The notes beneath the pieces were generated by a model. The model saw only the letters and a list, made by a program, of their open reading frames with translations, made no database searches and was not told the origin of the DNA. 9,672 bases of DNA from Candidatus Falkowbacteria bacterium CG1_02_41_21 (lineage in GTDB: Bacteria > Patescibacteriota > Patescibacteriia > Patescibacteriales > UBA12465), in NCBI GenBank assembly GCA_001871235.1, contig MNUV01000013.1, positions 1 to 9,672 on the forward strand, in the 5' to 3' direction. Each line of letters begins with the position of its first letter. Positions within the stretch are counted from its first letter, which is position 1. Of the stretch, positions 1 through 7,796 are shown one piece after another. A program made the position numbers and the translations under genes.

Positions 1-10
1 TGGAAATCAA

Positions 11-26
11 TGGTTTAATTAAACCA
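11..26. repeat. 16-bp perfect palindrome
   Basis: TGGTTTAATTAAACCA is its own reverse complement. It is followed by a run of A. It could be a site for a dimeric regulator or part of the 3' region of a gene lying to the left of the window. No gene in the window clearly uses it, and an AT-rich palindrome of this length is only modest evidence of function. Confidence 0.4.
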
Positions 27-28
27 AA

Positions 29-57
29 AAAGTGAGGAAAAATAAATCCACCACTTT
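29..57 (-). terminator. Imperfect hairpin, possible reverse-strand terminator
   Basis: AAAGTG (29-34) pairs with CACTTT (52-57), and GG (36-37) with CC (48-49), around a loop of about 10 nt. Read on the reverse strand, the stem is followed by a U-rich run (the A-run at 25-30). Read forward, no U-tract follows. This fits a weak reverse-strand terminator, but no reverse gene is seen just upstream of it within the window, so its role is uncertain. Confidence 0.3.
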
Positions 58-116
58 CAAATAAAAAGCGCCCAAACGCGGACGCTACCTTAAAATAGTA
101 TATTAACAATTTAGAA

Positions 117-124
117 TAGGAGGT
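117..124 (+). promoter_or_regulatory. Strong SD sequence of the orphan gene
   Basis: ATAGGAGGT lies about 4-5 nt before the ATG at 128 and matches the anti-SD of 16S rRNA well. It fixes the start of the orphan gene. The block from AATAGGAGGT through ATGTTA is nearly identical to the one in front of the small membrane protein at 9252, whereas the operon genes inside this window have almost no SD. Confidence 0.85.
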
Positions 125-127
125 CTT

Positions 128-673
128 ATGTTATTAATAAAAAGATTTTTTTGGTATTCATTAAATGATAAGCGTTCTTGGCGTGAACAGGATGGCGTAA
201 TTTATTTCACCGTCACATCCGATGACACGACCGGAGAAGAATGGATTATACGTTTAGAGAAAAAAGGTTATCGGGTTAGCAACTATGCTAAGAGCATTCT
301 TCGCTCGGATGGTTTCAAACCCACCAAAGGTGTGGTGACAGAAATCGCCGTGCTCAAAGGGATACTGTTTAGTGATAGCGACCGAGTTACGAAAAATATT
401 CGTAATGAAGCCGATAGCCGCCAATTAACCAAACCTAATGCCGAAGTGGCTTGCCTTATCCGCGAAATGTTTATGGATAAAGAAATTGAAGCCATGGGTC
501 TTACTTGGATTACAGTTATGCATGAACTAATTAAAGATTCTGGCGGCGCTTTGGACTTGCTGGATGTGGACCGTGGTGGCGATGGTCAGTGGCTCAATGC
601 CTGCTATGATGATCCTAGCAGTCAGTGGGATCGGGCTGATGGGTTCGCTTTCGTCGTCTCGCAAGTATCTTAG
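128..673 (+). CDS. Uncharacterised protein, 181 residues
   Basis: A complete forward gene from ATG to TAG with a strong SD sequence. I do not know its function. The product is soluble-looking: no signal peptide and no membrane segment. It opens with a basic, aromatic stretch (KRFFWYSLNDKRSW, residues 5-18), followed by a Thr/Ser/Asp patch (TVTSDDTTGEEW, 28-39), a lysine-rich middle, a segment SDSDRVTKNIRNEAD (82-96), and a glycine/aspartate-rich C-terminal part ending in FAFVVSQVS. The pattern resembles small orphan proteins I recall from Patescibacteria genomes, where related copies seem to occur more than once per genome; that is recollection and was not checked here. The gene stands alone: its downstream neighbour is convergent, and a bidirectional terminator lies between them. 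Immediately after the stop is a tract of 7-nt repeated words. The coding call is good; the function is unknown. Confidence 0.82.
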   Translation: MLLIKRFFWYSLNDKRSWREQDGVIYFTVTSDDTTGEEWIIRLEKKGYRVSNYAKSILRSDGFKPTKGVVTEIAVLKGILFSDSDRVTKNIRNEADSRQLTKPNAEVACLIREMFMDKEIEAMGLTWITVMHELIKDSGGALDLLDVDRGGDGQWLNACYDDPSSQWDRADGFAFVVSQVS

Positions 674-690
674 TCCTCGGTGCTGATATT

Positions 691-732
691 CTTTGCCCTT
701 CAGTCCTTTGACTTCAGTCCTTTGGCCTTGAA
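691..732 (+). repeat. Heptamer-like direct repeat tract after the orphan gene
   Basis: A 13-nt direct repeat (CTTCAGTCCTTTG) occurs at 698-710 and 712-724, giving a 14-nt period. The flanks read as related 7-nt words (CTTTGCC before, CCTTGAA after), so the tract looks like six imperfect heptamers. It lies 17 nt past the stop codon of the orphan gene, in its 3' untranslated region. It is too short for a CRISPR or a typical minisatellite. Confidence 0.6.
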
Positions 733-773
733 ATGTTTCAAATATTTTAAAGTTTTATCAAAATCAGAAAACA

Positions 774-803
774 AAAAACTCGTTTCAACCGGAACGAGTT
801 TTT
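774..803. terminator. Bidirectional intrinsic terminator
   Basis: An 11-bp perfect stem (774-784 with 793-803) encloses an 8-nt loop. The stem core is CTCGTT/AACGAG, flanked by A5 on one side and T5 on the other, so both strands show a hairpin followed by a U-run. It sits between two convergent transcription units and can end both the orphan-gene transcript and the valS-pheST operon transcript. Confidence 0.88.
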
Positions 804-824
804 ATATTGTTATTTTTACGGACT

Positions 825-1169
825 TTATTTCTTTCCGGTTTTCTTAGCGGTCTTTTTGTCTTGCATGAAGTCAAAGATTCTTTTTAATACTTCCGAGATG
901 ATCATAAAATATGATCCAGTGTTATTTAATTTATCTTTAATGGTTTCAATTAGGTTGTTTAAAACTGTGGCGCCGGATTCCACTTTGTCTCGGAGGAATC
1001 GAGTCAGATCGCCGATTTTCTGAACGGTTGCCTCCACGTCTTTAATGACTTTATAGACGCTTCTCAGGCTGGCGATGAGATAATAGAGGGACCAACAAAT
1101 GAAGACGCTTAAGCCGGCGATAGAGATGGCTAGAACGAGGTTAAGGATGTCTCGGCTAGTGTTAAACAT
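825..1169 (-). CDS. Small single-pass membrane protein, 114 residues
   Basis: The last gene of the valS-pheS-pheT operon, beginning 22 nt after the pheT stop. One hydrophobic helix (about residues 10-34) follows a short N-terminus. The remainder is predicted helical and amphipathic (37-80 and 86-104), ending in a Lys-rich tail (KKTAKKTGKK). This layout, an N-terminal anchor followed by a long coiled helix on the cytoplasmic side, recalls DUF948/YtxH-type proteins, but I cannot assign it to either family. No SD precedes the ATG, so translation probably depends on coupling to or reinitiation after pheT, or on an unstructured leader. The bidirectional terminator follows about 20 nt after the stop. 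The function is unknown; the location suggests it is co-expressed with the synthetases, not that it takes part in aminoacylation. Confidence 0.8.
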   Translation of the reverse strand: MFNTSRDILNLVLAISIAGLSVFICWSLYYLIASLRSVYKVIKDVEATVQKIGDLTRFLRDKVESGATVLNNLIETIKDKLNNTGSYFMIISEVLKRIFDFMQDKKTAKKTGKK

Positions 1170-1191
1170 AAAATTAAGGGGTTGAGCTTAA

Positions 1192-3648
1192 TTAGAAATT
1201 TCTAATTTGAGCTTCAAATTTAGATTGTAAGTGATTAATGAGATTATTTTGGATGGTGTCAATTTCTTCCGTGGTCAGAGTGCGTTCATCGGATTGATAG
1301 ATGACGTGGAAGGCGAGATTTTTTTTGTTAGCTCCCAGTTTATCACCCACGTAAACATCAAAGAGTTCCACGCTGGTAATTAATTCATGAAAATTCTTTA
1401 AAGCGTCTCTGATATCATTATACAATATTTTAGCATCAACTACAAAAGCTAGGTCGCGAACCATCGGCGGATATTTAGGTACGGCGCGATATTGTTTGTA
1501 GCCATAATTTTGAACTAGTTTTAATAATTCATTAAAACTTAATTCCGCCATGACCACTATTTTTTTCAAACCATTGCCCTTGGTGATGTTTTCGTCCACT
1601 TTAACGATAGTTCCGATATTTTTTCCTAAAACATTGATAGCTGCTTTCAATTCCTTGTCGCTGTAGCCAATCGGCATATCGGTCGGGACAAAACTGGCTT
1701 CAATTTGCGGACTGATCAGGCTATAGATCAGGTCGGCCACAATACTTTTGATTTCGCTAAACAATTCATTCTTGGAACCGGCCAAGGCTATCCCAATTTG
1801 TTTTTCTTGATAGGGCAGGCGTTCTTCGCTTTGACTATTTTTTTTGAGATTGCCAAAGACGTTTAGAAACACCCCGCCGATTTCAAATAAACCCAAATCG
1901 TCATAGCGGTATTGGTTAGTGCGGATATTATTGATTAATCCGGGTAATAAATTCTGACGTAGCAAGGTATGTTGTTTGGAAATGGGATTAACCAATTTAA
2001 TATAATTGGCATCGTCCAAATTTAATTTCTTCAGTTCTTCTTCGCCGGTAAAGGAATAATTATAGACTTCGGTTAATTTACTTTCTTTGACTAAAATATT
2101 TCTGATTTTATGTTCCAGGGCTATCTCCTCATTTTTCTCCGGTGCTTCCATTGATACTTCCGGCAGTTTGCCGCTGACATTGTTGTAGCCGTATAAGCGC
2201 ATAACTTCTTCAGCTAGGTCTTCTTTGATGGCGATATCTTTGGTGGCGCGCCAGCTGGGAACTTTGACTGACATGGTTTCGTCGCCGTTTTTATTTTTTC
2301 CGGTTGGAGTCAGAACAAATCCCAAATTGGTTAAAATTTCTTTGGTTTTTTCGACCGGGATGGCTTGTCCGACCAAGTTATTCAACCAGCCCAAGTCTAG
2401 TTCTATGGCCGGGATGGATTTAAATCCCTGATGTAAATCGCTGAGCTCACTTCCGAGTGTCACTTTTTTATTATCCTTTTGGATTAATTCCACTGCCATC
2501 TTCAAGGCGTTCTCGGCCAAATTGGGATCCAGAGCTTTTTCATAACGCATGGAAGCGTCAGTTCTAAGGCCCAATTTAGTTGATCCTTGGCGAATAGCAG
2601 CGGCATCAAAATTGGCGGACTCAATGATAATTGATTTGGTTGTGGCGGAAATGGCCGAATCGGCTCCACCCATGATGCCGGCAATAGCCAGCGCTTTTTG
2701 GCCGTCGGTGATTAATAATTGGCCATCTTCCAATTTACGATCTTTGTCGTCCAGCGTTTTAATCGTTTCATTTTTTTTGGCGGAGCGGACTACAATTTTA
2801 GTAATATCTTGAGCGTCAAAAGCATGGAGCGGTTGACCGAGTTCCAACATCACATAATTAGTGATGTCCACAATATTGTTAATTGGTTTGGAGCCGACGG
2901 CTATTAATCTGGCTTGCAACCAGGCGGGAGATTCTTTAATCTCAATGTTATCCAATTTAATCGCCATGTAGCGCGGACAGAGATTATAGTTTTCCACTTT
3001 GATATCCAGCGGTTTTAATCCTTCCGATTTTTTATTGGCCGGGAGGCTTAATTTAACCTGGCTAAAATCTAGGGCTTTCAATTTGGTATTTAAAATAACA
3101 CTGATTTCTCGGGCAATGCCATAGTGGCCCCAAAGATCAGGCCGGTTAGACAGCGATTTATTGTCCACTTCAATGATAATGTCATCTAATTTCAGATAAG
3201 AGGCAAAACTTTGGCCCGGCTTGCCCTTCGGCAAAACCATAATGCCGTCGTGGTTATGCCCTAGACCCAATTCATCTTCAGCGCAGAGCATGCCCTGGGA
3301 TTTTTCCCCGCGCATTTTCGCCTCTTTGATTTCTATTCCGTTAGGAAGAACGGCTCCGGGTAGAGCGAGCGGAACTATTTGCCCCACGGCGATATTGGGA
3401 GCGCCACAAACTATGGATAATTCTTCTTTTTGTCCGGCATCAACCGTAGCCACTTGTAACCTGTCGGCATTGGGATGTTTTCTGATGGTGAGAATTTTGG
3501 CCAAGACCACTTGGTTAAAGCGTTCGGCTTGGGATTCGGTTTTTTCCACTTCCACGGTATGGAGAGTCAGTTTTTGAGCTAAATCTTCGGGAGAAATATT
3601 TTTAGGAATGGCGACGTGGTCTTTCAACCAATTGAGTGATAATAACAT
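1192..3648 (-). CDS. pheT: Phenylalanyl-tRNA synthetase, beta subunit
   Basis: The beta subunit of the (alpha-beta)2 cytoplasmic enzyme that charges tRNA-Phe. Its 818 residues are close to the usual bacterial length of about 800. In order, I see an N-terminal segment (MLLSLNWLKDHV), an EMAP-II/OB-type tRNA-binding domain (about 40-150) with HPNADRL at 58-64, then the B3/B4 editing region, which hydrolyses mischarged Tyr-tRNA. It includes DITNYVMLELGQPLHAFD at 261-278. The B5 domain and inactive class II core follow, with VPSWRATKDIAIKEDLAEEV at 463-482. The C-terminal ferredoxin-fold anticodon-binding domain (about 721-818) starts near PKYPPMVRDLAFVVD. All expected domains are present, with no frameshift. 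It starts 25 nt after the pheS stop, as in the common pheST order. The ATG has no recognisable SD sequence, so I chose it because the protein begins there as family members do. Confidence 0.97.
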   Translation of the reverse strand: MLLSLNWLKDHVAIPKNISPEDLAQKLTLHTVEVEKTESQAERFNQVVLAKILTIRKHPNADRLQVATVDAGQKEELSIVCGAPNIAVGQIVPLALPGAVLPNGIEIKEAKMRGEKSQGMLCAEDELGLGHNHDGIMVLPKGKPGQSFASYLKLDDIIIEVDNKSLSNRPDLWGHYGIAREISVILNTKLKALDFSQVKLSLPANKKSEGLKPLDIKVENYNLCPRYMAIKLDNIEIKESPAWLQARLIAVGSKPINNIVDITNYVMLELGQPLHAFDAQDITKIVVRSAKKNETIKTLDDKDRKLEDGQLLITDGQKALAIAGIMGGADSAISATTKSIIIESANFDAAAIRQGSTKLGLRTDASMRYEKALDPNLAENALKMAVELIQKDNKKVTLGSELSDLHQGFKSIPAIELDLGWLNNLVGQAIPVEKTKEILTNLGFVLTPTGKNKNGDETMSVKVPSWRATKDIAIKEDLAEEVMRLYGYNNVSGKLPEVSMEAPEKNEEIALEHKIRNILVKESKLTEVYNYSFTGEEELKKLNLDDANYIKLVNPISKQHTLLRQNLLPGLINNIRTNQYRYDDLGLFEIGGVFLNVFGNLKKNSQSEERLPYQEKQIGIALAGSKNELFSEIKSIVADLIYSLISPQIEASFVPTDMPIGYSDKELKAAINVLGKNIGTIVKVDENITKGNGLKKIVVMAELSFNELLKLVQNYGYKQYRAVPKYPPMVRDLAFVVDAKILYNDIRDALKNFHELITSVELFDVYVGDKLGANKKNLAFHVIYQSDERTLTTEEIDTIQNNLINHLQSKFEAQIRNF

Positions 3649-3673
3649 ATATAAAAGTTTAGTTTATGGTAAG

Positions 3674-4702
3674 TTAAAATTGGGCTAAGAAACGCATGTC
3701 TCCGCTATTGAATAATCGGATATCGTCAATGCCATATTTAAGCATGACTAAGCGATTCAAGCCGAAGCCGAAAGCGAACCCGGTATATTTTTCCGGATCA
3801 ACTCCACTGGCGCGCAGCACATCGGGATGAATCATGCCACAACCCAATATTTCCAGCCAGCCGCTGTGTTTGCACACGCGACAACCTTGGCCGGCGCATA
3901 AGAAGCAGGTATATTCACCATTTGAACCCGGTTCCACAAAAGGATAGAATTTGGGCCGCATCCGAAGTTCGGTTTCAGGACCGTAAAGTTTTTTACCGAC
4001 CAGTTCTAAAACGCCTTTCATGTCGGCGAAGCTTAGTTTTTCTCCGACCATCAAACCTTCCATTTGATAGAAAGTGTGTTCGTGGCGGACATCGGTAGCC
4101 TCACTTCTAAACACTCGGCCGACCGAAATTCCTCTGAGTGGCGCGCCGTGTTTTTCCAGGGCTCTGATTTGGACTGGTGAGGTTTGAGTGCGCATCACCA
4201 AGTCATATTCACCCGCTTCATTCTTTTTATCAACATAAAAAGTATCCTGCATATCGCGGGCGGGATGATGCTTAGAGACGTTTAGAGCTTCAAAATTATA
4301 GAAATCGCTTTCCAACTCTGGACCGTCTAAAATGATAAATCCCAGGGAAGTAAATAATTCTTCCAGTTCTTTTTGAATCAAAGTAATGGGATGAAGATGG
4401 CCGTGCTTGACATTGTTTCCCGGCAGGGTGACGTCAATGAATTCATTTTTTGGGCCGCCAGTGGCAAATTTTTTCTTGATTTCCAGATATTTGGCGTTTA
4501 TTTCCTGCTTGGTGGTATTAGCGAATTGGCCGATTTCTTTACGGGCGTCTTCGCCTAAATCCTTAATTTCTTTCATCAATTTTCCCAATTTCCCTTTGCG
4601 ACTCAGATATTTGTTCTCAAAGTCACGCAGCAACTCATTATTGGCCACGGTGTTTAATTGAGAGCTAATCTCGTCCTTCAATTGTTGCAGTTTATTTTTC
4701 AT
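3674..4702 (-). CDS. pheS: Phenylalanyl-tRNA synthetase, alpha subunit
   Basis: The catalytic alpha subunit of PheRS: it activates Phe with ATP and transfers it to tRNA-Phe together with PheT. Its 342 residues are typical. Residues 1-85 form the N-terminal coiled coil with YLSRKGKLGKL (32-42). The class II core follows: motif 1 region HGHLHPITLIQKELEELF (100-117), motif 2 FRSEATDVRHEHTFYQMEG (198-216), and motif 3 GFGLNRLVMLKYGIDDIRL (312-330). Between motifs 2 and 3 is a Cys cluster, C266-x2-C269-x4-C274-x2-C277, just before GWLEILGCGM. Proteobacterial PheS lacks it; other bacterial lineages carry a similar insert, and it probably binds zinc. The gene begins 14 nt after the stop of the 125-residue membrane gene. 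Its ATG has only an AT-rich leader and no SD sequence. Confidence 0.97.
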   Translation of the reverse strand: MKNKLQQLKDEISSQLNTVANNELLRDFENKYLSRKGKLGKLMKEIKDLGEDARKEIGQFANTTKQEINAKYLEIKKKFATGGPKNEFIDVTLPGNNVKHGHLHPITLIQKELEELFTSLGFIILDGPELESDFYNFEALNVSKHHPARDMQDTFYVDKKNEAGEYDLVMRTQTSPVQIRALEKHGAPLRGISVGRVFRSEATDVRHEHTFYQMEGLMVGEKLSFADMKGVLELVGKKLYGPETELRMRPKFYPFVEPGSNGEYTCFLCAGQGCRVCKHSGWLEILGCGMIHPDVLRASGVDPEKYTGFAFGFGLNRLVMLKYGIDDIRLFNSGDMRFLAQF

Positions 4703-4716
4703 AATATGATAATAAT

Positions 4717-5094
4717 TTATTTTTTGTTGGAGCTGATTAACAGAAATTCAATGATGGAAATGATGACGACCAGAAGGATGAGATTAAACCAGCTGAATAA
4801 TTTTTGGGAGAGGAGGAATAAAATGGCCGAGACCAGAAAGGAAAAAAGAAACGATTGGCGGAAAGCGGTTTTGACTGCTCGGACCGCCAAATCATTTTTC
4901 ATAATCTTGAAGCGAATAAAAAAACCGACGAGGGCGGTGGTGCCGGAGAGAGCCAAGAACAGCGCTAAGTAGAAAATTACAAAGCCCAACCAATTGGTGG
5001 TGTCGGGGTTGATTAAATTAATCACAAAAAAGAATAGTCCCCAGAGAAGGGCCGTAGTTGATCCCATGAAGATGAGATAATTTTTGAGAGTCAT
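4717..5094 (-). CDS. Polytopic membrane protein, 125 residues
   Basis: A small, strongly hydrophobic protein lying between valS (12-nt gap) and pheS (14-nt gap). Four membrane helices can be seen: about 6-28, 36-62, 81-97 and 101-121. A basic cytoplasmic-looking loop joins helices 2 and 3 (RFKIMKNDLAVRAVKTAFRQ, 61-80), and the tail is short (SSNKK). The positive loop suggests both ends are cytoplasmic by the positive-inside rule. There are no Cys, His or charged residues inside the helices that would point to catalysis or transport. I do not recognise the family. The tight spacing means it is co-transcribed with the synthetase genes. No SD sequence is visible before its ATG. Opposite-strand ORFs overlap it but look like shadows, since this frame encodes well-formed helices with a plausible topology. 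Confidence 0.82.
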   Translation of the reverse strand: MTLKNYLIFMGSTTALLWGLFFFVINLINPDTTNWLGFVIFYLALFLALSGTTALVGFFIRFKIMKNDLAVRAVKTAFRQSFLFSFLVSAILFLLSQKLFSWFNLILLVVIISIIEFLLISSNKK

Positions 5095-5106
5095 ATTTAT
5101 GTATAA

Positions 5107-7743
5107 TTATAAGTTACTTATTTTTTGGAGTTCCAAGCGATAATTGGCTAATTTAGCTTGTTCGGCTTCTACAATTTGGGCCGGCGCTTTAGCGGTAAAT
5201 TCCGCATTGTTTAATTTACTCTCTAAGGCGGCGATAACTTTTTCTAAATTAACCTTTTCTTTGGCCAGTCGTTCTTTGTCTTTGGCTTCATCTTTGGCAC
5301 CCAGCAAATAAATTTCATTTTTTTCCAGTGGGATAAAGATAGAGTCAGCTACCTTAATATCATTCACTTTGATGGATAATTGAACAGTTAATTCTATGAT
5401 GCCAGTTTTGAGACCCGCAATGATACCTTTATTGGCAGCAATTAGTTCGCTTTTTTCCGGAGCGCAAATAGTGGCCTTGATTTTTTTAGCCGGCCCTATC
5501 TTATTCTCGGCTCGAGCGTTTCTGATGGCGCTGATAATTTCCTGGATGAAATTAAAGTCGGCCTCATTATTTTTGGCTTGATATTCTGGTTGAGCGATAG
5601 TGGGCCAAGTTTCGACTAATAATAATTTCGATTGATTTAAATTCTGCCAAATAACTTCAGTGACGTAAGGAATGAACGGGTGCCAAAGTTTTAGGATGGT
5701 TTTTAGAATATAAGCTAAAATAGCATCTTTATCTTTTTCGATTTTGGCGATTTCTAAATACCAATCGGCCAATTTATCCCAGGTAAAATCATTTAAGGCG
5801 TCAACAGCCAGAGAGAATTCATAATTGGTCAGACAGGTATCAACTCGTTTGCCGGTCTGGCTTAGTTGGCTTAGGATCCAATCATCGGCCAAAGTTTTGG
5901 CGGCGGGCCAAGCGGTTTCGGTGGACGATAAATATTTTTCATCAATGGAACTGATGATGTAACGGGAAATGTTCCAGAGCTTGTTGACGAAATTCCGATT
6001 GCTGGCGATTTTGTCTTCCCCTAATCGTTGATCGTTTCCGGGAGTAGTGCCATAGAGCAAGCTCAAACGAACGGCATCGCAACCGAATTTAGCAATGACG
6101 TCCAACGGATCAATACCGTTGCCCTTGGATTTACTCATCTTTTTGCCGTTTTGATCCAGCACCATGCCATGGAGATAAACATCTTTAAATGGAATTTCAC
6201 CCACGGCAAAAAGAGACATCATAATCATCCGCGAGACCCAGAGGGTCAATATTTCATAGCCGGTTTCCAGCACTTGAGTCGGATGGAATTTAGCCAAGTC
6301 GCCGGTTTTTTGTCCGTTAATAAAATTATCTGGCCAACCCAAAGTGGAAAAAGTCCATATGGCGGAAGAAAACCAAGTGTCCAGTGTGTCGGGGTCTTGG
6401 GTCCAACCGCTTTCAGTCGGAGCAGTCTCACTGACTAGTATGGCTTTATCTTTATACCAAACCGGAATCTGGTGGCCGAACCAAATTTGACGGGAGATGC
6501 ACCAGTCGTGCAGATTATTCATCCAGTCGGAATATTTTTTGGTAAAGCGATCGGGATAGAAGTTAATATTTTTTTCTGTCGCCTGTTCCAGCGCTCTGGC
6601 CTTTAATGATTTGTTGCCTAATTTTTGCAGTGGCTTGTCCACGGCCACAAACCATTGTTGGGACGGTAAAGGCTCGATGGGGGAAGAACAACGATAGCAA
6701 ACGGAGAGATTATTTGGCATCTCTTCTTCTTTTTCTAGTAGTCCTTTCTCCTTTAATTTTTCTACGATTTGTTTTCTCGCCACAATGACATCCAAGCCAT
6801 CGTAAGGAGTGTTGGTATTATAAATTTGGCCGTCTTCGTTAATGACCTTTTTAATCTCCAGATTATTTTTTTCGGCCATTTGCCAATCAACCATGGAATG
6901 CGCCGGAGTGACGCCGAGGGCGCCGGTACCGAATTCCATTTCCACGTTATAATCGGCGATAATTTTTATCTTCAATTTGGCGCCACAAAAATCCACGTCA
7001 AATTCTTGCCCGATATATTGAGCGTAGCGATCATCTTTGGGATTAACGGCCACCGCGGTATCGCCCAATTTTGTCTCCGGCCGAGTAGTGGCGATACTGA
7101 ACGGAAAGTTGGTGTCATATTTGAAAGTATAAATTTTAGCGGTTTGGGCTCGGTAGTCTACTTCGTCATCGGCCAGAGTGGATTTACATCTCGGACACCA
7201 GTTAACGATTCTCTCGCCTTGATAAATAGCCCCGGCTTGGTACATGTCCACAAACATCCGGGTGACTGCTTTTTGCCGCGGTTCGTCGAGCGTAAAAGCG
7301 ACCCGGGACCAATCTAAAGACGACCCCATCTTTTTTATTTGGTGCAAAATAGTTGTTTGGGTTATGTTGAGAAATTCCCAAACTCTGGCCAAAAATTTCT
7401 CTCTCCCCAAATCATGTCTGGTCTGGCCTTCTTCTTCCCAGATTTTCTTTTCCACGACATTTTGCGTGGCAATGGCGGCGTGATCGGTCCCGGGAATCCA
7501 GAGAGTGCGATAGCCTTTGAGACGATGATAGCGAATGAGTAAATCTTCAATGGCGACGGTAGAGGCATGACCTAAATGTAATTTAGCGGTAATGTTGGGC
7601 GGAGGGAGAACAATGGTATAAGTGGGGGCATTTTCAGGCAGATTGAGGTTATCGGGATTAAAAAAGCCGGATTTTTCCCATAGGGAATAAATCTGGTCTT
7701 CGTATAGTCCGGGCGAGTAGGTTTTTTCCAGCTCTTTTGGCAT
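5107..7743 (-). CDS. valS: Valyl-tRNA synthetase
   Basis: A cytoplasmic class Ia synthetase that charges tRNA-Val and edits Thr-tRNA-Val. With the chosen ATG (7741-7743) it has 878 residues, normal for the family. The signature HLGH is at 56-59 within PPPNITAKLHLGHA, and GTDHAAIATQ is at 85-94. The CP1 editing domain shows ATTRPET (218-224) and GTGALGVTPAHSMVDW (272-287). Two CxxC pairs (C183/C186 and C349/C352) probably form the zinc knuckle flanking CP1. WCISRQIWFGHQIPVWY is at 414-430, DTLDTWFSS at 452-460 and KMSKS at 535-539. An anticodon-binding helical domain follows, then a C-terminal coiled-coil arm of about 65 residues. The frame stays open 21 codons upstream to a TTG at 7804-7806, but that TTG lies in the promoter palindrome and the extra residues do not resemble ValS. 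The chosen ATG has AAGGA just upstream. It is the first gene of the operon. Confidence 0.97.
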   Translation of the reverse strand: MPKELEKTYSPGLYEDQIYSLWEKSGFFNPDNLNLPENAPTYTIVLPPPNITAKLHLGHASTVAIEDLLIRYHRLKGYRTLWIPGTDHAAIATQNVVEKKIWEEEGQTRHDLGREKFLARVWEFLNITQTTILHQIKKMGSSLDWSRVAFTLDEPRQKAVTRMFVDMYQAGAIYQGERIVNWCPRCKSTLADDEVDYRAQTAKIYTFKYDTNFPFSIATTRPETKLGDTAVAVNPKDDRYAQYIGQEFDVDFCGAKLKIKIIADYNVEMEFGTGALGVTPAHSMVDWQMAEKNNLEIKKVINEDGQIYNTNTPYDGLDVIVARKQIVEKLKEKGLLEKEEEMPNNLSVCYRCSSPIEPLPSQQWFVAVDKPLQKLGNKSLKARALEQATEKNINFYPDRFTKKYSDWMNNLHDWCISRQIWFGHQIPVWYKDKAILVSETAPTESGWTQDPDTLDTWFSSAIWTFSTLGWPDNFINGQKTGDLAKFHPTQVLETGYEILTLWVSRMIMMSLFAVGEIPFKDVYLHGMVLDQNGKKMSKSKGNGIDPLDVIAKFGCDAVRLSLLYGTTPGNDQRLGEDKIASNRNFVNKLWNISRYIISSIDEKYLSSTETAWPAAKTLADDWILSQLSQTGKRVDTCLTNYEFSLAVDALNDFTWDKLADWYLEIAKIEKDKDAILAYILKTILKLWHPFIPYVTEVIWQNLNQSKLLLVETWPTIAQPEYQAKNNEADFNFIQEIISAIRNARAENKIGPAKKIKATICAPEKSELIAANKGIIAGLKTGIIELTVQLSIKVNDIKVADSIFIPLEKNEIYLLGAKDEAKDKERLAKEKVNLEKVIAALESKLNNAEFTAKAPAQIVEAEQAKLANYRLELQKISNL

Positions 7744-7762
7744 ATTTTCCTTGATTTTATTG

Positions 7763-7783
7763 ATTATATACCCTCCTATCCTA
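7763..7783 (-). promoter_or_regulatory. -10 elements of the valS operon promoter
   Basis: On the reverse strand TAGGAT (7778-7783) lies exactly 17 nt downstream of a TTGACG -35 box (7801-7806), a near-consensus arrangement. A second, perfect TATAAT sits at 7763-7768, about 20 nt before the valS ATG; its best -35 (TTGTTT) has a 19-nt spacer. Either one would give a very short leader, which rules out a T-box or similar leader regulation. The choice between them cannot be made from sequence. Confidence 0.6.
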
Positions 7784-7796
7784 ACAAAAACAAAGC

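Noticed and set aside
691..732. CRISPR array
   Set aside because: The repeat unit is 13 nt with a single-base gap and there are no spacers.
3221..3577. 118-codon forward ORF opposite pheT
   Set aside because: It is antisense to the pheT tRNA-binding domain and reads like the complement of that conserved sequence.
4658..4972. 104-codon forward ORF opposite the 125-residue membrane gene
   Set aside because: The reverse frame gives four clean membrane helices and operon spacing; the forward frame is an Arg/Lys-rich antisense reading.
6769..7317. 182-codon forward ORF opposite valS
   Set aside because: It lies wholly inside the catalytic and editing region of valS, whose motifs are intact; its protein shows no recognisable pattern and it has no SD sequence or promoter.
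7771..7777. AGGAGGG on the reverse strand as an SD sequence for valS
   Set aside because: No ATG, GTG or TTG follows within 4-12 nt; only ATA or ATC would be in frame. It probably lies at or near the transcription start.
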